The notes: generated by a model not told the origin, from the sequence alone. A stretch of 64,000 nt of DNA from an uncultured Odoribacter sp. (GCA_900541415.1 UQJP01000019.1:1-64000); one strand, 5' to 3'. Numbered from the stretch's first letter, positions 34,622-44,308 are shown. Numbers and translations are program-made.

Positions 34622-36109
34622 ATGGAAAATAAACTGACCATATACAACACGTTATCACGGACGAAAGAAGTGTTTGAACCGATCAATCCGCCATTTGTGG
34701 GTCTTTACGTTTGCGGGCCTACGGTGTACGGCGACGCCCATCTGGGACATGCCCGTCCGGCTATCACTTTCGACCTGCTGTTCCGCTATTTAAAATACCT
34801 CGGCTATCAGGTGCGCTATGTGCGTAATATCACCGATGTAGGCCACCTGACAAACGACAGCGACGACGGAGAGGACAAGATTGAGAAAAAGGCGAAACTC
34901 GATCGTCTGGAACCGATGGAAATCGTTCAGTTTTACACAAACCGTTACCACAAAAACATGGACGACCTGAACACCTTGCCGCCCAGCATCGAGCCGCACG
35001 CTTCCGGCCATATCATCGAGCAGGAAGAGTTGGTGAAAAAAATCATGGAAAACGGTTTTGCCTATGAAAGTGACGGCAGCATCTATTTCGACGTAGAAGC
35101 TTACAACAAAAAATACGATTACGGGAAGCTCTCCGGACGGCGGGTGGACGAACTGATAGCCAATACCCGTCAGTTGGACGGACAGAATGAGAAAAAGAAT
35201 TCGTTCGATTTCGCTTTATGGAAAAAGGCATCTCCGGAACACATTATGCGCTGGCCTTCTCCCTGGAGCAACGGTTTTCCGGGCTGGCACCTGGAATGTT
35301 CGTGCATGAGCCAGAAATACCTGGGCGACCGGTTCGACATTCACGGCGGTGGGCTCGACCTTCAATTCCCGCACCACGAATGCGAAATCGCCCAAAGCAC
35401 CGCAGCCTACGGACATGAAGCCGTGAAATATTGGATGCACAACAACATGATTACCATTAACGGACAGAAAATGGGAAAATCACTGGGTAATTTCATCACA
35501 CTCGACCAATTATTCTCAGGAGAGAACGATGTGCTGGAACAAGCCTATTCCCCCATGACTGTACGTTTTTTCATATTACAGGCCCACTACCGCAGCCCGC
35601 TGGACTTTTCAAACGAAGCCCTGAAAGCGGCGGAGAAAGGCTACGAACGCCTGATGGCAGCCGTAACCACCCTCGACAAGGTGAAGGCTTCCCCGGAAAA
35701 TACAGTCGATGTCCAGGAACTGTCGGACAAATGCTTCGAAGCTCTGAACGACGACCTGAATACCCCGATCCTGATCTCGCACCTGTTCGACGGCGTACGA
35801 ACGATCAATTCGCTGGCAGCAGGGACGGAAAAGATAGACGAAGGCAACTTAGCCCTGCTGAAAAAACTCTACCACGATTTCACCTATGACATTTTAGGAT
35901 TGAAAACGGAAACAGGAGCGGCAGGCACGAACCATGAAGTGTTAGGCAAAGTGCTCGACATGGTGATGTCGATCCGCACAGATGCGAAACAAAAGAAAGA
36001 CTGGGCGACTTCCGATAAAATCCGGGACGAGCTGAAAGCTGCCGGAGTGGCCGTAAAGGATACAAAGGACGGATACGAATGGAGTATTATTGAGCCGGAA
36101 GAAAAATAA
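34622..36109 (+). CDS. cysS: Cysteinyl-tRNA synthetase
   Basis: The 495-residue class Ia synthetase charges tRNA-Cys. The HIGH-like motif is in CGPTVYGDAHLGHARP (near 30-45) and KMSKS is KMGKSLGN (near 281). Zinc ligands are visible in VCGPT, HLECSCMS and FPHHECEIAQS. The C-terminal helical DALR-type region binds the anticodon arm. Full length. No recognised promoter box immediately upstream. The next gene begins 46 bases after the stop. Confidence 0.97.
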   Translation: MENKLTIYNTLSRTKEVFEPINPPFVGLYVCGPTVYGDAHLGHARPAITFDLLFRYLKYLGYQVRYVRNITDVGHLTNDSDDGEDKIEKKAKLDRLEPMEIVQFYTNRYHKNMDDLNTLPPSIEPHASGHIIEQEELVKKIMENGFAYESDGSIYFDVEAYNKKYDYGKLSGRRVDELIANTRQLDGQNEKKNSFDFALWKKASPEHIMRWPSPWSNGFPGWHLECSCMSQKYLGDRFDIHGGGLDLQFPHHECEIAQSTAAYGHEAVKYWMHNNMITINGQKMGKSLGNFITLDQLFSGENDVLEQAYSPMTVRFFILQAHYRSPLDFSNEALKAAEKGYERLMAAVTTLDKVKASPENTVDVQELSDKCFEALNDDLNTPILISHLFDGVRTINSLAAGTEKIDEGNLALLKKLYHDFTYDILGLKTETGAAGTNHEVLGKVLDMVMSIRTDAKQKKDWATSDKIRDELKAAGVAVKDTKDGYEWSIIEPEEK

Positions 36110-36155
36110 GCCCGGTAAGATGAAAATCATATCGGTTATACCCTAATTAAACGTT

Positions 36156-37259
36156 ATGCCTTATTACTATTTCATCGTTTTCTTTTTACTGCTCGGTGCC
36201 TGCAAGCAAAATGCCGCCACCAAAACGGCGGAAAAAACCACTCTGCAAGCTCCGGCTTCTCAAAAAGAGACGAAATATGTGGACACCCGATTGACAGCGC
36301 CGCAAAAAAACAGTTTATACAGTTTCAACGACGAACTGACGATTACTTTTACTCATCCGGAGAATCTCACCGTCGATTCTACGGAATATCTTCTCAACGG
36401 CGAAAAGATCGGCACGACAGGCCGGGGAATACAGACCTACACCTATCGCCTGCCGGAAACCAAAACCGGAAACAATCTGGTGAAAGTCATTTCGTGGTAT
36501 GCTGAAGGCAAACAGGGTATTGTTTCAACCTACATCCGGGTGAAACCGGACAAAGCTCCCCAAACCTACACCTGGAAAGTCCTTAACACGTTTCCCCACG
36601 ATCCGAAAGCATACACCCAGGGATTGGTGTATCAGGACGGATTTATGTACGAAGGCACGGGACAGTACGGAGAATCGACCCTTCGCAAAATAGACATAGC
36701 GACAGGCAAAATATTATCGATATTAGGCATAGACAGCCAACTGTTCGGCGAAGGGATTACGATTTATAAAGACAAGATATACCAAATCACCTGGCGTTCC
36801 CGGAAAGGATTCATTTACGACCTGAACACATTCTCGCTGCAATCGACTTTCACTTATAACACCGAAGGCTGGGGAATTACGACCATCGGCGACAAGCTCG
36901 TCATGAGCGACGGCAGCAACAAACTGTATCACATCGCCCCTTCCACTTTCAACGTGATTAAAGAAGTAGAGGTTTATGACCACCGGGGAGCGGTGACCCG
37001 CCTGAACGAACTGGAATATATCGACGGGCTGGTATGGGCTAACGTGTGGATGACCGACCGGATCGTGGCCATTAACCCGGAAACGGGAGCCGTGGTTGGC
37101 GAAATGAACCTGACCAACCTGTTACCCGCAAGGGATAAAGCCCGTCTGGACGATACGGACGATGTGCTGAACGGCATTGCCTATAATCCGGAGAAAAAGA
37201 CATTTTACCTGACCGGGAAAAAATGGCCGAAACTGTTCGAGGTTTCCGTCCAAAAATAA
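36156..37259 (+). CDS. Glutaminyl-peptide cyclotransferase-like lipoprotein (glutamine cyclotransferase, PF05096)
   Basis: The 367 residues start with a lipoprotein signal (VFFLLLGACKQN, Cys16). The first 140 residues form a beta domain, then a five-bladed propeller typical of plant-type glutaminyl cyclases: FPHDPKAYTQGLVYQDGFMYEGTG, FGEGITIYKDKIYQITWRS, GWGITTIGDKLVMSDGSN, NELEYIDGLVWANVWMTDRI and LNGIAYNPEKKTFYLTGKKWP. The enzyme converts N-terminal Gln to pyroglutamate on exported proteins. This modification is known to be widespread on periplasmic Bacteroidota proteins, since signal peptidase I often leaves Gln at position 1. Confidence 0.9.
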   Translation: MPYYYFIVFFLLLGACKQNAATKTAEKTTLQAPASQKETKYVDTRLTAPQKNSLYSFNDELTITFTHPENLTVDSTEYLLNGEKIGTTGRGIQTYTYRLPETKTGNNLVKVISWYAEGKQGIVSTYIRVKPDKAPQTYTWKVLNTFPHDPKAYTQGLVYQDGFMYEGTGQYGESTLRKIDIATGKILSILGIDSQLFGEGITIYKDKIYQITWRSRKGFIYDLNTFSLQSTFTYNTEGWGITTIGDKLVMSDGSNKLYHIAPSTFNVIKEVEVYDHRGAVTRLNELEYIDGLVWANVWMTDRIVAINPETGAVVGEMNLTNLLPARDKARLDDTDDVLNGIAYNPEKKTFYLTGKKWPKLFEVSVQK

Positions 37260-37305
37260 ACTGTGTGCCGAAAATCAAACAAGCTAAAACTAAATAACAA
37301 CGATC

Positions 37306-37971
37306 GTGGACGTTAAAATTGAAGAATCATGGAAAGAACTACTGAAAGATGAGTTTGAAAAACCTTATTTTTCAGAATTGATTACTTTCGTTAAAAACGA
37401 GTATCAAACCACTCGTATTTACCCGCCCGGAAAGCTCATTTTCAATGCTTTCAACCATTGCACGGTGGACAATACGAAAGTCGTTATCTTAGGACAGGAC
37501 CCTTATCATGGTCCCGGACAAGCGCACGGGCTTTGCTTTTCCGTTCCGGAAGGAGTGGAACAACCGCCTTCCCTTCAAAATATATTCAAGGAAATATACA
37601 ACGATTTAGGAACCCCTGTCCCGGCCTCCGGGAATCTGGAACGCTGGTCCGACCAGGGAGTGCTGCTTCTGAACGCCACCCTCACCGTGCGTGCACACCA
37701 GGCAGGCTCACACCAGAACAAAGGCTGGGAAACGTTCACCGATGCCGTGATTCGCTTGCTGGCCGACCGGAAAAAAAATCTTGTATTCCTGCTTTGGGGC
37801 TCTTACGCCCAGCGTAAAGGCGCTTTTATCGACACGCATAAACATTTAGTGCTGAAATGCGTGCATCCCTCCCCTCTGTCGGCCAACCGGGGAGGCTGGT
37901 TCGGGAATCACCAGTTCAGCCAAACCAATCAATATTTAAAAGAACACGGACTATCAGAAATTCAATGGTAA
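37306..37971 (+). CDS. ung: Uracil-DNA glycosylase, family 1
   Basis: The 221-residue protein begins at GTG 37306 (MDVKIEESWKELL). Motif A GQDPYHG carries the catalytic Asp65, and motif B HPSPLSANRGG has the catalytic His near 186. The uracil pocket Phe/Asn are in AHGLCFSV and LLLNATLTV. It removes uracil from DNA in base-excision repair. Lies 46 bases after the cyclotransferase gene and 8 bases before the Bax-inhibitor family gene. Confidence 0.97.
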   Translation: MDVKIEESWKELLKDEFEKPYFSELITFVKNEYQTTRIYPPGKLIFNAFNHCTVDNTKVVILGQDPYHGPGQAHGLCFSVPEGVEQPPSLQNIFKEIYNDLGTPVPASGNLERWSDQGVLLLNATLTVRAHQAGSHQNKGWETFTDAVIRLLADRKKNLVFLLWGSYAQRKGAFIDTHKHLVLKCVHPSPLSANRGGWFGNHQFSQTNQYLKEHGLSEIQW

Positions 37972-37979
37972 ATTAAATT

Positions 37980-38684
37980 ATGAGCTACGATTTAGAAACA
38001 ACAACCGCAAACCGGTATCAGACTGCCGCCACAGCAACCAATACATTAATCAGAAATGTATACACCTGGATGTGTACAGCCCTTTTACTGACCGGAGGAA
38101 CGGCAACCCTGGTAGCCAATACGCCCTCTATCGCAGAAGCCGTATTGAGTAACAACATATTATTCTGGGGATTGCTTATCGCCCAGCTGGGAGTGGTATG
38201 GGTGATGTCGGCCCGGGTAAACCAATTCAGTTTGAGAACGCTTTCAACCCTTTTCATGCTCTATTCGGTATTAACGGGAATCACCTTTTCGATCTATTTT
38301 TTCATTTTCACCGCTGAATCCATCGCTTCCACATTTTTTATAACGGCAGGAACTTTCGGAGCGATGAGCCTGTACGGTTATTTCACGAAAACCGACCTGA
38401 CCAAAATAGGTAATCTCTGTATTATGGTGCTGGTTGGAATCATCATTGCCTCTGTGGTGAACTTTTTCCTGAAAAGCGAAACCCTGTATTGGGTAGTTAC
38501 CTATATCGGAGTTGCCGTATTCATCGGGCTGATCGCCTGGGACACCCAGAAAATCAAAGCCCTGGCCCGGATGGACGACAACGAACACACCCAGAAATGG
38601 GCGATTTTAGGCGCGCTGACCTTATATTTGGATTTTATCAACCTGTTCATCATGCTGTTGAGGATACTGGGAAAAAGAAGATAA
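37980..38684 (+). CDS. Bax inhibitor-1/YccA family membrane protein
   Basis: The 234-residue protein has seven hydrophobic helices and the BI-1 features VYTWMCTALLLTGGTATLV at the first helix, TGITFSIYFFIFT, and the C-terminal segment IALLTLYLDFINLFIMLLRIL-like (ALTLYLDFINLFIMLLRILG). BI-1/YccA proteins are inner-membrane proteins linked to calcium leak or to FtsH control. Eight bases after ung, so co-transcription is likely. Confidence 0.93.
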   Translation: MSYDLETTTANRYQTAATATNTLIRNVYTWMCTALLLTGGTATLVANTPSIAEAVLSNNILFWGLLIAQLGVVWVMSARVNQFSLRTLSTLFMLYSVLTGITFSIYFFIFTAESIASTFFITAGTFGAMSLYGYFTKTDLTKIGNLCIMVLVGIIIASVVNFFLKSETLYWVVTYIGVAVFIGLIAWDTQKIKALARMDDNEHTQKWAILGALTLYLDFINLFIMLLRILGKRR

Positions 38685-38760
38685 AAAGCAGTGACCGATC
38701 CCATCGGCCTTATAAACAGAAATTTTATCCTAATTGTGCAACACTTTATTCAGAATTTCT

Positions 38761-38768
38761 TAATTTTG
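38761..38768 (+). promoter_or_regulatory. -7 promoter box (TAATTTTG) for the aldolase gene
   Basis: TAnnTTTG, 132 bases before the aldolase ATG, implying a long leader. The short palindrome GTGGCGTGCCAC (38863-38874) lies in that leader. Confidence 0.5.
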
Positions 38769-38900
38769 AACCATACAAAAGAAATGCCTTGATTACTTGT
38801 GCGTAAAGAACAAAAGATAAAATCAAATCATAATCGGGTATTTATCCTATAAATAATATCAACGTGGCGTGCCACTTAAGTAAATTCTAAAATAAACACT

Positions 38901-39896
38901 ATGGTTAGTTACAAAGAACTGGGGCTGGTAAACAGCAGAGAGCTTTTCAAAAAAGCTATGGCAGGCAAATATGCTATTGCTGCCTTCAATTTCAACAACA
39001 TGGAACAAATGCAAGCCATTATATCTGCTGCTGTTGAAACAAAATCACCGGTTATCCTTCAAGTATCCGGCGGTGCCCGTAAATATGCCAATCAAACCCT
39101 CCTGCGCTATATGGCTCAGGGAGCAGTAGAATATGCAAAAGAATTGGGATTGAATATTCCTATCGTTCTTCACTTAGACCATGGCGATTCATTCGAGCTT
39201 TGCAAAAGCTGTATCGATATGGGCTTCTCGTCTGTGATGATCGATGGTTCTCATTTCTCATACGAAGAAAATGTAGCCCTGACGAAAAAAGTGGTGGACT
39301 ATGCACACCAATTCGATGTTACCGTTGAAGGTGAGCTGGGTGTATTGGCCGGTGTAGAAGACGAAGTTTCTGCAGAACACCACACCTATACCCGTCCGGA
39401 AGAAGTGGAAGATTTCGTTAAGAGAACAGGCGTGGATTCACTGGCAATCTCTATCGGTACTTCTCACGGTGCCAATAAATTCAAACCGGAACAATGTACC
39501 CGCAATGCCGATGGAATTTTAGTTCCTCCCCCATTGCGCTTCGACATTCTGGAAGAAATTGAAAAACGTATTCCGGGATTCCCGATCGTTCTTCACGGTT
39601 CGTCTTCCGTACCTCAGGATAAAGTGGCTATCATCAACAAATATGGTGGCAAGCTGAAAGATGCTATCGGTATTCCGGAAGAACAGCTTCGTAAAGCAGC
39701 TACTTCTGCCGTATGTAAAATCAACATCGACTCTGACGGCCGTTTGGCAATGACAGCAGCCGTGAGAGAAATCTTCGCTACCAAACCGGAAGAATTTGAC
39801 CCGAGAAAATACCTCGGTCCGGCTCGCGATGCCCTGAAAGAACTTTACAAGCACAAATTAATCAGCGTATTAGGCAGCGCCAATACCGTTGAATAA
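38901..39896 (+). CDS. fba: Class II fructose-bisphosphate aldolase
   Basis: The 331-residue enzyme cleaves fructose 1,6-bisphosphate in glycolysis. Zinc ligands and catalytic residues are visible: HLDHGDSFELC, VEGELGVLAG, SIGTSHGANKF and VLHGSSSVP, with the phosphate loop SDGRLAMTAA. Codon use is very regular, as expected for an abundant central enzyme. A strong terminator follows and a promoter box lies 132 bases before the start, so this is a single-gene unit. Confidence 0.95.
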   Translation: MVSYKELGLVNSRELFKKAMAGKYAIAAFNFNNMEQMQAIISAAVETKSPVILQVSGGARKYANQTLLRYMAQGAVEYAKELGLNIPIVLHLDHGDSFELCKSCIDMGFSSVMIDGSHFSYEENVALTKKVVDYAHQFDVTVEGELGVLAGVEDEVSAEHHTYTRPEEVEDFVKRTGVDSLAISIGTSHGANKFKPEQCTRNADGILVPPPLRFDILEEIEKRIPGFPIVLHGSSSVPQDKVAIINKYGGKLKDAIGIPEEQLRKAATSAVCKINIDSDGRLAMTAAVREIFATKPEEFDPRKYLGPARDALKELYKHKLISVLGSANTVE

Positions 39897-39918
39897 AAAG
39901 TGGTAACAGTAAATAAAA

Positions 39919-39947
39919 GAAAGAGCCTCCGGGCTCTTTTTTTATTT
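39919..39947 (+). terminator. Terminator after the aldolase gene
   Basis: AAGAGCC pairs with GGCTCTT around a short loop and is followed by a long T run. Confidence 0.9.
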
Positions 39948-40336
39948 TCCCCCTTTCTCTTCAAACAAGCCGGGGATTTCTCCCGGAAAATTCCGCTTCC
40001 CCCCAACAACACACCCCTCCCACCGCTCCGGCGGGCCAACGCCAACCTATTCCTTAGCGAACATTCCTAACCACACAAGCATCCAACCACACACGCAACA
40101 AGCCTCACACAGGAACATCGCCACTCCACGAAGAATCCCCTCATCCTCCCTGCCACAAACGTTTCACCCACACCGAAAAATAATATTTTCGACCTTCCTT
40201 TAACTCTATTCACAAGAATACCACAATCCTAAAACGGTTAAAAAATCACCAATTCACAAATATTTTGATTTTATTTTCATATATTTAAAAACGGTTAAAA
40301 TCAGTCAAACAAATATCCTAAAATAAATACAGATTT
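39948..40336. other. Gene-free spacer with a C/A-rich, G-poor stretch
   Basis: From about 39950 to 40160 the plus strand is strongly C- and A-rich and G-poor, unlike the AT-rich spacers elsewhere. It includes C runs (39951-39954, 39993-39998) and repeated CACAC/CAACC words. No credible gene is present. The last 170 bases are AT-rich and should contain the promoter of the esterase-like gene, though no perfect -7 box is seen. Confidence 0.5.
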
Positions 40337-42145
40337 ATGAACAAACCAATACACAAGAAGTATCTATCCGAAACCAACGCGCAAAAACACAATTACACGC
40401 GTAATACAAAAAAACTCTTCTTTTCTCTTTGCTTTTTATTATCGTTCGCATTCTCGAATGCACAAACCTTCTCGAATTTAGGTTTTGAATACTGGCAGGG
40501 CAATAAATTCCCCTTATTCTGGCAACATCCGGGAACCACCGTTTCTTCCGACTCCGTGACCAAACTATCCGGCAAATATTCTTTAAAAGCCATCCGGCAA
40601 AACACAGGAACGCAAGAGGCCAACAGCCCATACGGATTAATTTTACAATATACACAAACCGCTTTTCCGAATATGGATTTCCAAAACAAGAAATTCGAGG
40701 TTTCCGTTCAGATAAAAAGTAAATTCGCCGACACTTCAGGCTATGCAAACGTCTTTATCCAATTCATTGATCCTTTAAATCCCGGAAATAGCAGCATATC
40801 TATGGGAGATCAAGTGAAACAGCAAGAAGGGTGGACAAAATCGGCCACTTCCATCACCATTGGGGAAACGACATCGGCTTCCGTCATAATCATGGGGGTG
40901 ATGATGGGAGGACAGGGAGAGATGTGGCTGGACGATTATCAAATCACCTGCAACGGGCAACCATCCGAAGAAACCAGCCCCAGAACGACAGACCTTTCGG
41001 ACAAAGAAAAAAAATGGCTGGCTTCTAACGTCATTCCGATAACCGGGGAAACACTGACTGCTGAAAAAACATTTGCAAAAAAAATTTCCGGATCGCAAAT
41101 CATCGGGATAGGAGACAATGTGCACGGCTCAGCATCGGTTGTAATGCTGAAAAACATCTTCTCTAAAAACCTCATCGAAAAGGAAGGATTCACGATATTC
41201 GCCATTGAAGACAGCCCGTGTACCGGAGAACTTTTAAACCAATATGTCTCAGGGCTATCGGATTACATCCCGCAAGACATAAACGTAATGTATAACAATC
41301 CGGGATTCATGAATATGCTGTCCTGGATAAAAGAATACAACAAATCGGCAACGAAAAAAGTCAGGATTTTCGGCGTAGATATAAATGCCAGGTATGAAAG
41401 ACAACTTAAAACCCTCGCCCAGGCCATGTCAAACAAATACACCCTTCCCTTAGATTCGATCGATGCCATTCTAAAATCGACATTCCAAAAATGGAATTAT
41501 AGATCGAATGACAGAATACCATTTTCCGAGGCACAAAAACAATATATCACAGGAAACATAGAGCGTATTAAAGAAGAAATCAACCGGACGAATACGGACG
41601 AAAATCAAAAAACGTTACTTTATTATTATGCCAACAACCTTCTTCATTATCTGACATTCAGCAGGCAAGAGAGAGAAAAACAAATGGCTGGAAATATCGG
41701 TTGGCTTCTCTCGCGGAATCCCGGTGAAAAAATGATCTATTTAGCCCATAACTCACATGTCAGCAACAACAACTACAATTTCGAAGGGAAAAGAACAGGA
41801 GCCTGGCTAAAAGAACAGTTTAAAAATAAATATTACATCATCGGAACTTGCTACTTCGATGGCACCGACTCCTATAAAAAATCGGCTTTGGGTCATTCCC
41901 ACCCCATCATCAACGAAGCTGTCCGGGGATCGTACGAAAACCTGTTCAGGCAAATCAAACAAGATTGCTTTTACCTGGATTTAAGTAAACTGACAGAGAA
42001 CTCATATAACAAATGGTTGTTCCAGCCCATGTTAATGAGGAATTACGGTGTCGAGCCATTTAACTATTACCATGAATTTTCTATAACAAACCTCTATCCT
42101 GAATATGACGGGGTTGTGTTCATAAAAAGTTCGATCCCTTTATAA
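40337..42145 (+). CDS. Erythromycin esterase-like exported protein with N-terminal beta domain
   Basis: The 602-residue protein has a long N-region and a signal peptide (KKLFFSLCFLLSFAFSNAQ, cut near 43). Residues 45-210 look like a jelly-roll carbohydrate-binding-type domain (FSNLGFEYWQG, GEMWLDDYQITCNG). The erythromycin esterase domain (PF05139) spans about 225-600: GIGDNVHGSASV (Gly259-Gly264, His263), FAIEDSPCTGELLNQYV, VRIFGVDINARYE, and LAHNSHVSNN. Canonical enzymes have GExTHG; here the Glu is Asp260. Exported two-domain forms are common in Bacteroidota and are unlikely to be macrolide resistance enzymes. True substrate unknown. Confidence 0.88.
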   Translation: MNKPIHKKYLSETNAQKHNYTRNTKKLFFSLCFLLSFAFSNAQTFSNLGFEYWQGNKFPLFWQHPGTTVSSDSVTKLSGKYSLKAIRQNTGTQEANSPYGLILQYTQTAFPNMDFQNKKFEVSVQIKSKFADTSGYANVFIQFIDPLNPGNSSISMGDQVKQQEGWTKSATSITIGETTSASVIIMGVMMGGQGEMWLDDYQITCNGQPSEETSPRTTDLSDKEKKWLASNVIPITGETLTAEKTFAKKISGSQIIGIGDNVHGSASVVMLKNIFSKNLIEKEGFTIFAIEDSPCTGELLNQYVSGLSDYIPQDINVMYNNPGFMNMLSWIKEYNKSATKKVRIFGVDINARYERQLKTLAQAMSNKYTLPLDSIDAILKSTFQKWNYRSNDRIPFSEAQKQYITGNIERIKEEINRTNTDENQKTLLYYYANNLLHYLTFSRQEREKQMAGNIGWLLSRNPGEKMIYLAHNSHVSNNNYNFEGKRTGAWLKEQFKNKYYIIGTCYFDGTDSYKKSALGHSHPIINEAVRGSYENLFRQIKQDCFYLDLSKLTENSYNKWLFQPMLMRNYGVEPFNYYHEFSITNLYPEYDGVVFIKSSIPL

Positions 42146-42180
42146 ATCCGGGCAAATCCGGATTTCGGGAAATCATCCGG

Positions 42181-42223
42181 GTACTGAGGCGCGAAAATTA
42201 TTTCAGCCGCCTCAGTACCTTTT
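42181..42223 (+). terminator. Terminator after the esterase-like gene
   Basis: An 11-base perfect stem, GTACTGAGGCG with CGCCTCAGTAC, then CTTTT. The rest of the spacer to 42564 is AT-rich with no gene I can support. Confidence 0.8.
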
Positions 42224-42564
42224 CGGTTAAAACCGCCACTTTTTTCTTACCACAAAAAACGCATGGAACATCGTATATATAATATAGAATCGTATGTTTG
42301 TATGTGAAAGAGTTATGTGATAAACGCTGGCATTCTCCCCCCAAAAATTAGGGAACAGACGAAAAAACGCTTCTCTTTTCCATACAATCTCGATCAACCG
42401 ATTTATTTTTGACAACAAAATAAATTCAACAGCGATTTAAAACAAAAGGGAACGGCAGCCCAACAGGAATGACAGCGGTTTACAAGCCATATAGCCGGAA
42501 AGACTTTTCCGGAATTTTACAAACCTTATAGCCCGGATTCAGTATACTACAAAAAATATCCGAT

Positions 42565-43866
42565 ATGAACCCAAATATTCCAGAAACAGGCAGAAAACGT
42601 GTCGTAATCATCGGCGGAGGTTTCGGAGGACTGACTTTGGCCAGTAAATTGCGAAAAAGTAATTTTCAATTAGTCTTGCTCGACCGCACCAATTACCACC
42701 AATTCCAGCCTTTGCTCTATCAGGTAGCCACTGCCGGATTGAATCCCGGCTCTATTGCTTTTCCCTTCCGGAAAGATTTTCGGAAATTCAAGGATTTCCA
42801 TTTCCGCATGACCGAGGTCACCAGGATCGATCCGAAGAAAAATGAAGTTGAAACACCGATAGGCACGATCCACTACGATTATTTAGTGATCGCCGCCGGA
42901 ACAGATACCAATTACTACGGCATGGAAAACATCCGCCGTTATGCGCTCCCGATGAAAAGCCTGACCGAAGCCATGACCTTGCGTAACCAATTATTACTGA
43001 ATTTTGAAAAAGCACTCACCGTAAGCCGGGATGAAAAAAGGCAGCGTTTATTAAATATCGTCGTGGTTGGAGGCGGAGCCACGGGAGTGGAAATTTCAGG
43101 AGCATTGTCCGAAATGAAACGCTATGTACTGAAAAAGGATTATCCGGAACTCACCAAAAACGAACTGAATATCTATCTGATTGAAGGCTCTCCCCGGCTT
43201 CTCGGTAGCATGTCGGAAGCCTCTTCGGCAAAAGCCCTGAAATTTCTTCAGAACATGGGAGTAGAAGTCATGACAAATACGAAAGTCGTCGATTATGTCG
43301 ATAACCAAATTATCCTCGATCAGGGAGAACCAATCCGTACCGATACGATTATTTGGGTCAGCGGGGTGAAAGCCAACTTTCTGGAAGGCATCCCTTCGGA
43401 AGCTATCGGCAGAGGCGGAAGAATATATGTAGACGAATACAACCGCCTGAAAGGGGAAGAGCACATTTTCGCAATCGGGGATATTTGCCTGCAAACCGAA
43501 ACGGATTACCCCAACGGGCATCCCCAAGTGGCACAAGTGGCTCTGCAACAGGCGAAACATTTGGTAAAAAACCTGAAACGCCATCAAAAAGGCGATTCCC
43601 TGCACCCTTTCCACTACCACAACAAAGGAACTCTCGCCACCGTCGGGCGAAATCGGGCCGTAGCGGAATTACCCCACATAAAAACCCAGGGCTTTTTTGC
43701 CTGGTTCCTTTGGATGGCTGTACACCTGCGTTCTATTTTAGGAGTGAGAAACCGGCTGGAAATTTTATTGAACTGGATTTGGAACTACCTGACCTACGAT
43801 CAGGCAATCCGTCTAATCTTTAAAACACCAGAAAATAAGCATCGTGAAGAGGCCTTAAAAAAATAA
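42565..43866 (+). CDS. Type II NADH dehydrogenase-like FAD/NAD(P) oxidoreductase (NDH-2)
   Basis: The 433-residue flavoprotein has the FAD-binding GxGxxG motif in VVIIGGGFGGLTLASKL (12-28), the redox-site segment TNYHQFQPLLYQVATAGL, the NAD-binding motif VVVGGGATGVEISGALSE (near 165), and FAIGDICLQTETDYP for FAD. The C-terminal hydrophobic segment (FFAWFLWMAVHLRSILGVRNR, LLNWIWNYLTYDQAIR) is the membrane-anchoring region of NDH-2 enzymes. It transfers electrons from NADH to quinone without proton pumping. Stands alone. Confidence 0.9.
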   Translation: MNPNIPETGRKRVVIIGGGFGGLTLASKLRKSNFQLVLLDRTNYHQFQPLLYQVATAGLNPGSIAFPFRKDFRKFKDFHFRMTEVTRIDPKKNEVETPIGTIHYDYLVIAAGTDTNYYGMENIRRYALPMKSLTEAMTLRNQLLLNFEKALTVSRDEKRQRLLNIVVVGGGATGVEISGALSEMKRYVLKKDYPELTKNELNIYLIEGSPRLLGSMSEASSAKALKFLQNMGVEVMTNTKVVDYVDNQIILDQGEPIRTDTIIWVSGVKANFLEGIPSEAIGRGGRIYVDEYNRLKGEEHIFAIGDICLQTETDYPNGHPQVAQVALQQAKHLVKNLKRHQKGDSLHPFHYHNKGTLATVGRNRAVAELPHIKTQGFFAWFLWMAVHLRSILGVRNRLEILLNWIWNYLTYDQAIRLIFKTPENKHREEALKK

Positions 43867-43950
43867 TAGGAATACATAATATAATCAAAAAAGTAAACCT
43901 TTTGCCTGCTGGCCCCGTATATCCCTCTCACACCTATTAATTTTTATCGT

Positions 43951-44178
43951 ATGAGATTGGTTATTACAGGAACACTTGCTTTAATCATTTTAATTATAAT
44001 ATGCGCCATCGGCAAACACGACACCGACAACGCTCAGTCGATTTCAACCCCTGCGTCCCCTAAAAAGGCGGCGGAACATCCGTATTTTATTCCGTTTTAT
44101 GATTTCGGGGGACAAAAGAACTTCATTTTTCCACAAACAGTCGAAAAAGTTTTCCACTTATCCCTTCCCCGCAAATAA
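43951..44178 (+). CDS. Small exported or membrane-anchored protein of unknown function
   Basis: The 75 residues have a hydrophobic N-terminal segment (LVITGTLALIILIIICAIG) and a polar tail ending FFPQTVEKVFHLSLPRK-like (FIFPQTVEKVFHLSLPRK). It could be a single-pass membrane or secreted peptide. I know no relatives. It lies 84 bases after the dehydrogenase and upstream of the branched-chain operon promoter. Evidence is limited to composition and an uninterrupted frame. Confidence 0.4.
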   Translation: MRLVITGTLALIILIIICAIGKHDTDNAQSISTPASPKKAAEHPYFIPFYDFGGQKNFIFPQTVEKVFHLSLPRK

Positions 44179-44255
44179 ATTATAATCCACACAAACGTTT
44201 CCATTTGTATAATTCTATACATTTTGAAAATAGAATGTAAAAAATAGGAGAAATA

Positions 44256-44288
44256 TTTGGTTTTTCATTTTTTTCATGATTATATTTG
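44256..44288 (+). promoter_or_regulatory. Promoter of the branched-chain amino acid operon
   Basis: TTTG at 44256-44259 (-33 element) and a perfect TATATTTG -7 box at 44281-44288, spaced 21 bases. Transcription should begin about 44293, some 16 bases before the first leader peptide. Confidence 0.75.
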
Positions 44289-44308
44289 TTGCAACAAACA
44301 AGAAAACA

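Noticed and set aside
39845..40045. 66-codon minus-strand frame after the aldolase
   Set aside because: It covers the aldolase terminator and its Arg/Gly-rich reading reflects the odd base composition of the spacer.
40337..42145. Macrolide resistance gene
   Set aside because: The fold matches erythromycin esterase, but the protein is exported, has an extra N-terminal domain and lacks the usual catalytic Glu, so a resistance label is not justified.
42227..42418. 63-codon minus-strand frame downstream of the esterase-like gene
   Set aside because: No recognisable features, AT-rich spacer composition and no promoter or neighbour to support it.
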